DNA of 5,912 nt from positions 1-5,912 of the forward strand of contig WQXC01000098.1 in assembly GCA_009785045.1 (NCBI GenBank), given 5' to 3'. Of this stretch, positions 1-5,912 are shown one piece after another; position 1 is the stretch's first letter, and each line of letters starts with the position of its first letter. Source of the stretch: Treponema sp. Its GTDB lineage: Bacteria > Spirochaetota > Spirochaetia > Treponematales > Breznakiellaceae. The notes beneath the pieces were generated by a model. The model ran no database searches. It saw only the letters and a program-made list of their open reading frames with translations, and was not told where the DNA came from. The position numbers were made by a program, and so were the translations under genes.

Positions 1-1128
1 AGAAAATTTGTCAAGAAGTTTTTGCGATTCGGTATAACGTTTTAAGGCAGCTTCTCCTTCATCAAGCATATAAAAAGTAAGCCCAAGACCGTACTCCGCA
101 TAAGGAGCCGAATCTTCATGATTTAATGCCCTAAGATACGGGATAAGCGCTTCGTCGTATTTGCCCCTTGAGTTTAAATAATTTGCTTCCAGTAAAAGCA
201 GTTTGCCTTCGGTGCAGGAAGATAAAAATAAAAGAGCCGCAATAATCGAAACAAGAGGTAAACGCCGCTGCGTGAATATTCCCGATTTACGCGTAACAAA
301 CTTTGAAACGCCGTAAGAAATAATCGCCAGAATAACAAACAATGAACGCCTTTGCTTTGGCACTTTTTTTCCGCTGCCGCTTTCTGTCTCCTGCGCAAGA
401 GATAAAAGGTGCGACGAAAGCGCTGATGATGCGTCCTCGCGGCTTCCATCAATATACATACCGCCTGTTCTCTCAGCGGCAGCCCGCATAATAAACGTTT
501 CCCTGCGGCTGGTTACAAGCTGCGCGTCAGGAGAATCCGCTCTTTCCGGTATCTGCCGGCCTTCGTCGCTCCCAACAGCAACAGTATTTATAATAATATT
601 TTCCCTGGCGCAGCGGTTAACCGCGTTTCTAAAAATGCCGGCATGAGATTCTCCGTCAGAAATTAATACAATAACTTTTCGCGCAGGAGAAGTAATATGA
701 AACGCGGCTGCCGCTGCATCAACAAGAGATTCAAGATTCGTACTTCTGCCAGTCATCGAAGAGCCGTCAATGGAATCAAGAAAAATTAATGCCGCTTCGC
801 TGTCATGAGTTAAAGGAACAGCAAGATAACCTCTTCCGCGGCCGATAGCAGCAGCATAACGCGCGCCGGAAACAGAAGCGATACTTTCCTTTGCAATTAA
901 AAGACCGCGTTCAAGACGTGATTCCGCGCGGGAATCCGCATCGCGAATATCCATGCTTCGGGAAATATCAATAGCAAAAACAATATCTAAACCGCGGCGG
1001 AATTCAGAAGGAGCATAACCCATTCCCCACTTTGGACCTATAAGCGCAATAATGGAAAAAACAATAAACAAACCAAAAAAGATATTAGATACAAGTAATT
1101 TTCTTTTTAGGGCATGATCAAGTTTCAT
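1..1128 (-). CDS. batB: BatB-type VWA membrane protein fused to a TPR region (3' end outside window)
   Basis: I translated this frame by hand: 376 codons from ATG at 1128 with no stop, running off the left edge. In order: a membrane segment (about residues 11-31), a von Willebrand A domain (about 48-235), a membrane segment (about 262-277), a second hydrophobic segment ending in LSSC (about 290-305), then two TPR-like helical repeats (about 310-336 and 339-370). The MIDAS residues are intact: DISRS at 54-58, T130 in GRSTNLE, and D158 in ISDGES. BatB proteins are membrane-anchored VWA proteins of the Bat/aerotolerance operons, and a TPR protein (BatC) usually follows as a separate gene; here both appear in one frame. 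The hydrophobic stretch before C305 looks like a lipoprotein signal, but there is no ATG, GTG or TTG just before it, so an independent start is unlikely. The start overlaps the batA stop by 4 nt (ATGA), with a GGGGG stretch 7 nt upstream. Family assignment is firm; full length is unknown. Confidence 0.88.
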   Translation of the reverse strand, partial: MKLDHALKRKLLVSNIFFGLFIVFSIIALIGPKWGMGYAPSEFRRGLDIVFAIDISRSMDIRDADSRAESRLERGLLIAKESIASVSGARYAAAIGRGRGYLAVPLTHDSEAALIFLDSIDGSSMTGRSTNLESLVDAAAAAFHITSPARKVIVLISDGESHAGIFRNAVNRCARENIIINTVAVGSDEGRQIPERADSPDAQLVTSRRETFIMRAAAERTGGMYIDGSREDASSALSSHLLSLAQETESGSGKKVPKQRRSLFVILAIISYGVSKFVTRKSGIFTQRRLPLVSIIAALLFLSSCTEGKLLLLEANYLNSRGKYDEALIPYLRALNHEDSAPYAEYGLGLTFYMLDEGEAALKRYTESQKLLDKFS

Positions 1129-2123
1129 ATCACTGCCCCCAGCAAAATACGTCTTGTAAGTTTTACTCCAACCAGCAATAAAACCGCAGCCAGTAAAAAC
1201 TGAAAAGAACACGAAACCATACGGTTAATCACGCGCGATCTTTGAATTGTTATTTCCGTATCATCAAGCTGCGAAAATGCAGCGGCAAAAGCGTCTGCGT
1301 TCGGAGCGGTGATTAAAGTTCCTCCTCCTGCAGCGGTTAATCGCCTGATACTTTCAAGGTCGTAGCGCGAATCAAAAAGCCCTGTGCGGCGGATATTGGT
1401 ATATGGATCTATATAATCTATAGGAACCTCGCCTGTTGAGCCGATTGCGATAACCCAAAACGATATCCCCATTTCGCGTAACAAATCTGCCGCTGTTTCC
1501 GGATGTATCGCTCCGGCGTTGCTTTCTCCGTCTGTAATAAGAACTGCAACTTTTCGCTTTGCGTTTGATTTATCAAGGTGATATGCGGCTACGGCAATAC
1601 CCATGCCAAGCGCGGTTCCGTCTCCAAGTTCGCCTATACGAAGCTGTTCCAGCCGCAGTTCCAGCGTTTGCCTGTCGGCTGTCGGAGGAAGCAGCAGCGC
1701 AGCGTCATCACCGACTGCAACAAGCCCAATGCTGTCGGTCGGCCGTCTTTGCGAAAAGTCGATAAGCATAGATCTTCCGGCGATAAAGCGGTTTTTTCCA
1801 TCCATATCTATTGCAGCCATACTTGGACTGACATCAAAAATAAAAATAATATCTGCGCCGCGGTTAAGCCATACAGTTTCTGCAGTTTTTAACGACGGAC
1901 CTGCGGCTGCAAAGAAAAGCAAAAAAATACCTGCCGCTTCCAGAAATCTTAACAGTTTAACAATACCGCCAACTTGGGAAGTTTTAAACGGAACACCGCC
2001 AGGAGCGCCCAGCGGAATGGAAGCGACAAAAGGATTTCTCATACGCGAAAATATAAACGCGGCAAACGGAATTATGATAAATGCAGAGACAGCCAAAAAA
2101 GGATTATCAAAAGCCAGGTTCAC
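1125..2123 (-). CDS. batA: BatA-type VWA domain membrane protein
   Basis: A 332-residue protein with the BatA layout: two N-terminal membrane segments (about 8-26 and 57-77), a VWA domain (about 90-290), and a C-terminal membrane segment (about 303-322). The MIDAS metal site is complete: DVSPS at 97-101, T170 in GDGTALG, and D198 in ITDGES. The domain is expected to face the periplasm and bind a partner through a divalent metal, as in other Bat proteins; the partner is not known from sequence. The start codon is GTG at 2123-2121, overlapping the previous gene's TGA as GTGA. A good Shine-Dalgarno (AGGAG, 2132-2136) sits 8 nt upstream and supports this start. The stop overlaps the ATG of the BatB gene in the same way, so translation of the two VWA proteins is probably coupled. 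The length is normal for the family, and I see no damage. Confidence 0.93.
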   Translation of the reverse strand: MNLAFDNPFLAVSAFIIIPFAAFIFSRMRNPFVASIPLGAPGGVPFKTSQVGGIVKLLRFLEAAGIFLLFFAAAGPSLKTAETVWLNRGADIIFIFDVSPSMAAIDMDGKNRFIAGRSMLIDFSQRRPTDSIGLVAVGDDAALLLPPTADRQTLELRLEQLRIGELGDGTALGMGIAVAAYHLDKSNAKRKVAVLITDGESNAGAIHPETAADLLREMGISFWVIAIGSTGEVPIDYIDPYTNIRRTGLFDSRYDLESIRRLTAAGGGTLITAPNADAFAAAFSQLDDTEITIQRSRVINRMVSCSFQFLLAAVLLLVGVKLTRRILLGAVI

Positions 2124-3001
2124 TTTTCTTTCTCCTCTTTGTCTTTGGTGGTTATGAAAAACCGCAGATCGTCCAATAAATTGATAATATACTGCGCTTC
2201 GATATTTATTCCGGAAAATCGTAATTCATCGCACCTTAAAAAATAATTTTCCAGAAACAGCGCATTATTCTCCTGTATCGATAAATGTTCATGCGGCAGT
2301 GTTTTAAATTCGCGCGCAGTCATGGCGCGGCAGTTAATACCAGTTAGAATAGAAAGAAAGTTTCTGAATTCATCTGAAAGTTTATCAAGAATTAAACGTT
2401 TATCAATGCCTTTTTGCAAAGCCCTGTAAAGGCGTCTTTCTGTATACATTAATGTAATAAACAGTCTGCGTCGTTTCCATTTTATCCATAATTCACCTAA
2501 CACGGTTTTTCCCTTAAAAGCAAACCATATTAAAAGCAGGATAAATATAACAATCATCGCCATTGAGCCGTAAAGCATTAATGCAGTTCCCGGCATTGCA
2601 AGCGCAAGCGCCGAACCGGAAAGAACAGGCGCAGATCTTCTGTCTAATATTGAATTAACCGTGATTGCCAGTCCTGTAAAATATTCTCCGCCGATTTCAA
2701 TGACAGGTAACGTTAGACTGCCAGCGGCAAAAGCCGTAAATTCAATCATCAATCTGCTGCCGGAAGTCCGCCGTTCAAGAATTATTCTGTGAAAATCAAT
2801 ATAAGGATCCAAAGGAAGCGTATCAAATGTTCCCGCAGTCAGGATAACATCGCTGTTCTGCGAAGATGCCGGCAGCGGCAAAACAAGAGTAGCCTGATCC
2901 CCAACATAGATTTGCCTTGGAATTAAAAATGCACCGGTATTCTGCGCATGTAAAACACCTGCAAGTAAAAATAAAACCGGAAACAAAAAGCGGTTTTTCA
3001 T
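2120..3001 (-). CDS. Exported single-pass membrane protein in the BatA-upstream position (BB0174-like)
   Basis: A 293-residue protein of uncertain function. The N-terminus is a cleavable signal peptide (about 1-19, cleavage near LHA-Q). Residues 20-135 are rich in short beta-strand-like stretches and should lie in the periplasm, resembling the beta domains seen in BatD-like proteins. One strong membrane helix follows at about 139-162. A basic stretch (KWKRRR, 174-179) comes next and, by the positive-inside rule, places the helical C-terminal part (about 165-293) in the cytoplasm. The protein could therefore link the cytoplasmic MoxR/DUF58 pair to the periplasmic VWA domains; that is inference from topology. 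In Borrelia, as I recall, a protein of unknown function sits at the same place between DUF58 and BatA. The ATG overlaps the DUF58 stop (ATGA), with AGGA 7 nt upstream (3009-3012). Its stop overlaps the GTG of batA. Confidence 0.85.
   Translation of the reverse strand: MKNRFLFPVLFLLAGVLHAQNTGAFLIPRQIYVGDQATLVLPLPASSQNSDVILTAGTFDTLPLDPYIDFHRIILERRTSGSRLMIEFTAFAAGSLTLPVIEIGGEYFTGLAITVNSILDRRSAPVLSGSALALAMPGTALMLYGSMAMIVIFILLLIWFAFKGKTVLGELWIKWKRRRLFITLMYTERRLYRALQKGIDKRLILDKLSDEFRNFLSILTGINCRAMTAREFKTLPHEHLSIQENNALFLENYFLRCDELRFSGINIEAQYIINLLDDLRFFITTKDKEEKEK
2132..2136 (-). promoter_or_regulatory. Shine-Dalgarno of batA, fixing its GTG start
   Basis: The minus strand reads AGGAG here, 8 nt before the GTG at 2123. 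It lies inside the last codons of the upstream gene. This is the best ribosome-binding site in the operon, and it justifies using a GTG start that overlaps the preceding stop codon. Confidence 0.75.
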
Positions 3002-3915
3002 AATTTTTTCCTGCGTTTGTACTGACCCATGCTCCGGCTGCCGAAAAATCTTATTAGCGAAGAAGGCGCATCAGCTTCTGTAGATAATTCCATAAAAGCC
3101 GCTCCGCATTTTCTGCATGTAGATTCCCAGTGCGTTGATTTTTCCTGATGCCAAAGTTCCCAGCTTTCCTTGAACGAATCCAGTCCAGCCGGAGCTTCAA
3201 TGCGCACACCAGTTTCGGGATCTTCAAGCGTAACCAAACCGGGAAAGGGAAGTTCTTTAGAATCGCAAATACGAAGCGCAATTACATCATGCTTGCGGCA
3301 GATGTTTCCCAGTTCATGCTCCCAGTTAACGCTGTAAAAATCAGAAATTAAAATAACAAGCGAACGTTTTTTTAAAAGCCTTTGCGCTCCCGTTAATGCA
3401 GATGTTATATCGCTGCCGTACTGCGACCTTCGCTGTTGGATATTGTTCTGATACTGAAGCGCAGAAGTTACAAACGACATGATGTGCTTGCGTCCCTTGC
3501 GCGGCGGAAAAACTTTTTCTATATCATTGTCAAATAACAAAGCGCCGAACCGCTGATCAGTATGCTCTGCAGAAAAAGCGATTAACGCCGATGATATTAA
3601 TCCCTGTTCATAAGGACTTAAACCCTGACGCGCAATGTGCGATCTGTGCATCGATGGAGAAATATCCAGCAAAATTAAAATTGTAAGCTCGCGTTCTTCG
3701 CGGTACATTTTAACAAAAGGGTAACCGAACCTTGCGCTTGCATTCCAGTCAATCGATCTTATATCATCGCCGGGTTCGTAATGACGCGCTTCATCAAACT
3801 CCATACCCTGTCCTTTAAAGATAGAGCTAAAATTTCCCGCGAGCATTTCTTCGGCAAGACCGCTTGATGTCAGCGGTAAATTAATGATATTTCGCAGTAA
3901 ATCACTGGTTTCCAT
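2998..3915 (-). CDS. DUF58 domain protein with VWA fold
   Basis: A 305-residue soluble protein with no signal peptide or membrane helix. It carries the DUF58 signature at about 35-62 (G-x-G-x-EF, then EARHYEPGDD and RSIDWNASAR), followed by a VWA-like domain. The metal-binding motif DISPS is at 84-88, and a second acidic site is D192 in LILISDF. DUF58 proteins are regularly encoded directly after moxR and are thought to be adaptors or substrates of the ATPase; the exact function is not established. The C-terminus is strongly basic (KRRKK near 300-304). The ATG at 3915 lies 12 nt after the moxR stop, with only a weak purine stretch (CGGAAA) as ribosome-binding site. The gene ends in a 4-nt overlap with the next one. 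The family call is very secure from the signature motif and context. Confidence 0.95.
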   Translation of the reverse strand: METSDLLRNIINLPLTSSGLAEEMLAGNFSSIFKGQGMEFDEARHYEPGDDIRSIDWNASARFGYPFVKMYREERELTILILLDISPSMHRSHIARQGLSPYEQGLISSALIAFSAEHTDQRFGALLFDNDIEKVFPPRKGRKHIMSFVTSALQYQNNIQQRRSQYGSDITSALTGAQRLLKKRSLVILISDFYSVNWEHELGNICRKHDVIALRICDSKELPFPGLVTLEDPETGVRIEAPAGLDSFKESWELWHQEKSTHWESTCRKCGAAFMELSTEADAPSSLIRFFGSRSMGQYKRRKKL

Positions 3916-3927
3916 GTGATTTCCGTT

Positions 3928-4935
3928 TTATGGAACTGGAACGTGGTTTAGAATTCTTGCGATAACGGCATCAGCATCCATGCCTTCGGCTTCTGCTTCG
4001 TAACTAAGAACAATTCTGTGGCGTAAAACAGGAAGAGCCGCTGTTTTAACATCTTCCGGATTTACAAAATTGCGTCCTTCGAACATTGCAAGAATTCTGC
4101 AGCAGCGGTAAAGGGAAATAGAAGCGCGCGGAGACGCACCGAATGACACATAACGGTATACGCCGTCTGCGGCTTTTGAACCTTCGCCTCTGCTTTCGCT
4201 TCTGGATCTTGTCGCTGCCGGACGTGTTGCAGTTACAATGGATACAATATATTTGCTAATTTCGTCATCAATGTGAATTGAGTCCGCAATATTTCTTAAC
4301 ATGGAAAGTTTTTCTTTATTTAATACAGGAGAAAGCAACGTGCCTCTGAATGAGTGGCTGTTTTTTATAATTGCAAGTTCTTCGACAGGCTGCGGATAAG
4401 TTATAAGAAGTTTCATTAAGAACCTGTCAAGTTCCGCTTCCGGCAGAGAGTAAGTACCTTCGTGTTCAATAGGATTTTCTGTTGCTAAAACAAAAAAAGG
4501 GTCAGGCAGGGGATGACTGGTTTCACCTATCGTCACCTGTTTTTCTTCCATTGCTTCAAGCAGAGCAGACTGCACTTTTGCAGGCGCGCGATTAATTTCG
4601 TCGGCAAGAATAACATTTGCAAAAATAGGACCTCTGCGCACAGAGAATCTTCCGTTTGCCTGTTCCCAGATCATCGTACCGGTTAAGTCTGCCGGCAAAA
4701 GATCCGGAGTAAACTGAATACGTTTAAACTCAAGCCCTGTAATTTCTGCCAGACTTTTTACAGCAAGAGTTTTAGCAAGACCCGGCACGCCTTCCAATAG
4801 AATATGTCCGCCTGCTACAAGAGCAGTTAAAAGCCCGTCTATCATTTCTTTCTGACCGACAATTCTTTTTGCCATTTCTTTTCTGCATTCTGCGATAAGA
4901 GCTGCACATCGATCTAAATCTTCTTTTTGTACCAT
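3928..4935 (-). CDS. moxR: MoxR family AAA+ ATPase
   Basis: A 335-residue AAA+ ATPase of normal MoxR length, expected in the cytoplasm as a ring-forming chaperone or remodeler acting on VWA partners. Motifs in order: Walker A GVPGLAKT (49-56), Walker B VILADEINRA (108-117), the LLEAMEE helix (125-131), sensor 1 ATEN (151-154), arginine-finger motif ELDRFL (168-173, R171), and sensor 2 GASPRA (266-271, R270). All catalytic residues are present, so it should hydrolyse ATP. An oddity lies between the conserved TR (237-238) and GASPRA: a Ser/Arg/Glu-rich stretch (about 240-257) that is roughly ten residues longer than in MoxR proteins I know. The ATG at 4935 follows the lipoprotein stop by 6 nt, with only a weak GAGATGAG-like ribosome site, so it may depend on coupling to the upstream gene. 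The DUF58 gene follows after 12 nt. Confidence 0.97.
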   Translation of the reverse strand: MVQKEDLDRCAALIAECRKEMAKRIVGQKEMIDGLLTALVAGGHILLEGVPGLAKTLAVKSLAEITGLEFKRIQFTPDLLPADLTGTMIWEQANGRFSVRRGPIFANVILADEINRAPAKVQSALLEAMEEKQVTIGETSHPLPDPFFVLATENPIEHEGTYSLPEAELDRFLMKLLITYPQPVEELAIIKNSHSFRGTLLSPVLNKEKLSMLRNIADSIHIDDEISKYIVSIVTATRPAATRSRSESRGEGSKAADGVYRYVSFGASPRASISLYRCCRILAMFEGRNFVNPEDVKTAALPVLRHRIVLSYEAEAEGMDADAVIARILNHVPVP

Positions 4936-4941
4936 AATGTT

Positions 4942-5637
4942 TTAATACTCATCTCTTGGAATATTCGACCTGTCTACAGGCGAAGTATTTGAATCCGGAG
5001 CGAATTCTTTTAAGAATTCATGATCGAATAACGCTGCCAGCTCTGCAGCCTGCGCTCTTGTAAAATAAAAAACTGTTGCCTGACTGGTTCTGTCGTTATC
5101 TCTTGCCATTTCATCGATATATTCAGCTTCAAGCTGATGTATTGTAAAATACGGAGCTCTTTCTTTAAAAGTATAACCGAGCTCGACATCCATACCTGCT
5201 CTTGCGCGGACAAGGAAAGTCGCCTGCTGCCATATCAGATAACCGCGAGTTTTGCCGTATTTTTGTTTTGATTTTCTGTCATTTCTGTTTAAGTCGCGCG
5301 CATTATAATCTTCGTTATATATTTCCAGCGCGTTTATAAAATCTTCCCGGCCCTCACTGCTCCAAAATTGATGAAAATTTATAAAGTCTTTTCTGTATTG
5401 AATACAAACAGCATCTTCGTTCGGATAGTAAAGGACAGTTAACCTTTCTTTTTTAAGCCTGCCAAGACCCAGCAGCGTTTCCATTTGCAATTCAACTTCG
5501 CCGATCTCAATATTCCTGGATTCCAGTTCCACAGAAAAAATTTCTTCTGCCGCCCGGTACCCGGAAGTAACGCAGCCGCCAAGCGTCATAACCAACGCCG
5601 CCGCCAAAGCAATAAATAATACAGATAAATGTTTCAT
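4942..5637 (-). CDS. Predicted lipoprotein of unknown function, first gene of the operon
   Basis: I do not recognise the family. With the ATG at 5637 it has 231 residues and a textbook lipoprotein signal: MKH, a hydrophobic core at about 4-18, and the lipobox LGGC with the acylated Cys at 22. The mature part is soluble, rich in charged and aromatic residues, with a highly charged stretch (NRNDRKSKQKYG) near the middle and an acidic C-terminus ending RDEY; no enzyme motif is visible. An in-frame ATG at 5679 would add 14 residues. I prefer 5637 because those extra residues (MIIDYTKKLHQYRR) spoil the signal peptide, 5679 has no spaced ribosome site, and the predicted promoter would start transcripts downstream of 5679. 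The gene ends 6 nt before moxR, so it is almost surely co-transcribed with the MoxR-Bat genes and may be an envelope-anchored component or an unrelated passenger. Confidence 0.82.
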   Translation of the reverse strand: MKHLSVLFIALAAALVMTLGGCVTSGYRAAEEIFSVELESRNIEIGEVELQMETLLGLGRLKKERLTVLYYPNEDAVCIQYRKDFINFHQFWSSEGREDFINALEIYNEDYNARDLNRNDRKSKQKYGKTRGYLIWQQATFLVRARAGMDVELGYTFKERAPYFTIHQLEAEYIDEMARDNDRTSQATVFYFTRAQAAELAALFDHEFLKEFAPDSNTSPVDRSNIPRDEY

Positions 5638-5671
5638 TCTTCTATATTGATGTAATTTTTTAGTATAGTCA

Positions 5672-5699
5672 ATTATCATCCCCCGCTAAAAGGTGTCAG
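5672..5699 (-). promoter_or_regulatory. Candidate sigma70-type promoter for the lipoprotein-moxR-bat operon
   Basis: On the minus strand, CTGACA (5699-5694) matches the -35 consensus at five of six bases, and GATAAT (5677-5672) matches the -10 consensus at five of six, with a 16-bp spacer. Transcription would begin near 5665, giving a leader of roughly 28 nt before the ATG at 5637. The -35 box lies within the left arm of the inverted repeat. A second -10-like TATACT (5667-5662) is also present but has a poor -35. This is a prediction from consensus only. Confidence 0.5.
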
Positions 5700-5771
5700 T
5701 CACCTATGCTATATATAGCGTCCTCCAAATAATACCGACACTATGGCTGGTGTAGGTGACTGACACCTTTT
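5688..5771. repeat. 84-bp element with perfect 19-bp inverted repeats (REP-doublet or MITE-like)
   Basis: The left arm AAAAGGTGTCAGTCACCTA (5688-5706) and its exact reverse complement (5753-5771) enclose a 46-bp centre. Each arm also contains its own small hairpin, GGTG and CACC around a 5-nt loop. The centre holds a palindrome (5708-5719) and a further imperfect stem, ACCGACAC (5734-5741) against GTGTAGGT (5750-5757). Arms of the GGTGACTGACACC type with nested hairpins resemble REP sequences mobilised by Y1 (IS200-like/RAYT) transposases, and a GTAG tetranucleotide (5752-5755) stands at the foot of the right hairpin as in classical REPs. It lies between divergent genes, so a terminator role is not needed. 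The inverted repeat is certain; the element class is inferred. Confidence 0.75.
5708..5719. repeat. 12-bp perfect palindrome inside the inverted-repeat element
   Basis: GCTATATATAGC equals its own reverse complement. It starts one base inside the left arm of the larger element. It could form a short cruciform or hairpin, or be a dimeric protein-binding site; its AT-rich core makes chance plausible. Confidence 0.5.
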
Positions 5772-5838
5772 TTCAATTTTTTTCAAAATATTTTCATTCT
5801 CAGTCAAGCAACAGACCATCTGCGCGCCATATATATAC

Positions 5839-5912
5839 ATGGAAAATATCAAAACTAGGTCGACACAGTTCGACCCCCTCAACAACTTTTTCTTCTACAA
5901 AATTTTCGGGGA
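5839..5912 (+). CDS. Start of a Rpn / PD-(D/E)XK nuclease family transposase-like gene (3' end outside window)
   Basis: The ATG at 5839 opens a frame of 24 codons that is still open at the right edge. The peptide begins MENIKTRSTQ and continues FDPLNNFFFYKIFG. The F-D-P-x-N-(D/N)-x-x-F-x-x-I-F-G pattern is what I associate with the N-terminus of the Rpn/PDDEXK_2 family ('PD-(D/E)XK nuclease family transposase'), which is often present in many copies in treponemes and related bacteria. The catalytic residues would lie beyond the window, so activity cannot be judged. No clear ribosome-binding site precedes the ATG; the upstream bases are an AT-rich TATATATAC run. The gene is divergent from the Bat operon, with the inverted-repeat element between them. 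The match is to a short N-terminal motif only, hence moderate confidence. Confidence 0.6.
   Translation, partial: MENIKTRSTQFDPLNNFFFYKIFG

Noticed and set aside
174..452. Minus-strand 92-codon open frame
   Set aside because: It overlaps the BatB-TPR frame, which carries VWA and TPR motifs through the whole region. The alternative protein is Arg/Leu/Phe-rich and meaningless.
1603..2157. Long plus-strand open frame antisense to batA (184 codons)
   Set aside because: Its protein is Ser/Ala/Pro-rich without a family motif, and it lies opposite a complete, motif-bearing BatA gene. It is an antisense shadow.
5638..5679. Extended start of the lipoprotein at ATG 5679
   Set aside because: It would put 14 polar residues before a classic lipoprotein signal, has no spaced ribosome site, and lies upstream of the predicted transcription start.
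5688..5771. CRISPR repeat
   Set aside because: There are only two arms, in inverted orientation, without regular spacers.
5688..5773. Rho-independent terminator reading of the inverted repeat followed by a T-run
   Set aside because: The genes on both sides point away from it, so no transcript needs to end here. The 46-nt loop is also large. A terminator for a transcript from outside is still possible but not supported.
5858..5875. Hairpin GGTCGA / TCGACC with a 6-nt loop
   Set aside because: It is short and lies within the predicted start of the PD-(D/E)XK gene with no partner signal. It is probably a chance result of codon use.

Overview
The window looks like a spirochaete chromosome segment, most likely a Treponema or close relative. 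This rests on three things: moderate-to-low G+C, the gene order MoxR / DUF58 / membrane protein / BatA / BatB (which from memory matches the Borrelia BB0176-BB0172 block), and the start of a PD-(D/E)XK 'transposase' family gene of a kind often present in several copies in treponemes. No similarity search was run, so the taxonomy is an inference.

Positions 1-5637 hold one tightly packed minus-strand operon, read from right to left. It encodes a lipoprotein of unknown function (5637-4942), a MoxR AAA+ ATPase (4935-3928), a soluble DUF58/VWA protein (3915-2998), a signal-peptide plus one-TM protein of the BatD-like/BB0174 position (3001-2120), BatA with a VWA domain between membrane segments (2123-1125), and a BatB-type VWA protein fused to a TPR region (1128 to beyond position 1). 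The first genes are separated by 6 and 12 nt. The last three junctions are 4-nt ATGA/GTGA overlaps, which implies translational coupling. The BatB gene has no stop codon inside the window and continues past the left edge.

By family knowledge, MoxR ATPases act as chaperones or remodelers on partner proteins with VWA domains. Here three VWA proteins (one cytoplasmic, two membrane-anchored) all keep MIDAS metal-binding residues, so the operon probably encodes one envelope-associated MoxR-VWA complex. Bat systems were first linked to aerotolerance in Bacteroides, but their molecular role is still unclear. The leading lipoprotein and the TPR fusion are the less familiar parts.

The region from 5638 to 5838 is non-coding. 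It holds an 84-bp element (5688-5771) bounded by a perfect 19-bp inverted repeat, with REP-like sub-hairpins and an internal 12-bp palindrome. A plausible sigma70-type promoter for the operon takes its -35 box from the left arm of this element. On the right edge, a divergent plus-strand gene begins at 5839; its first 24 codons resemble the N-terminus of Rpn/PD-(D/E)XK nuclease family transposases.
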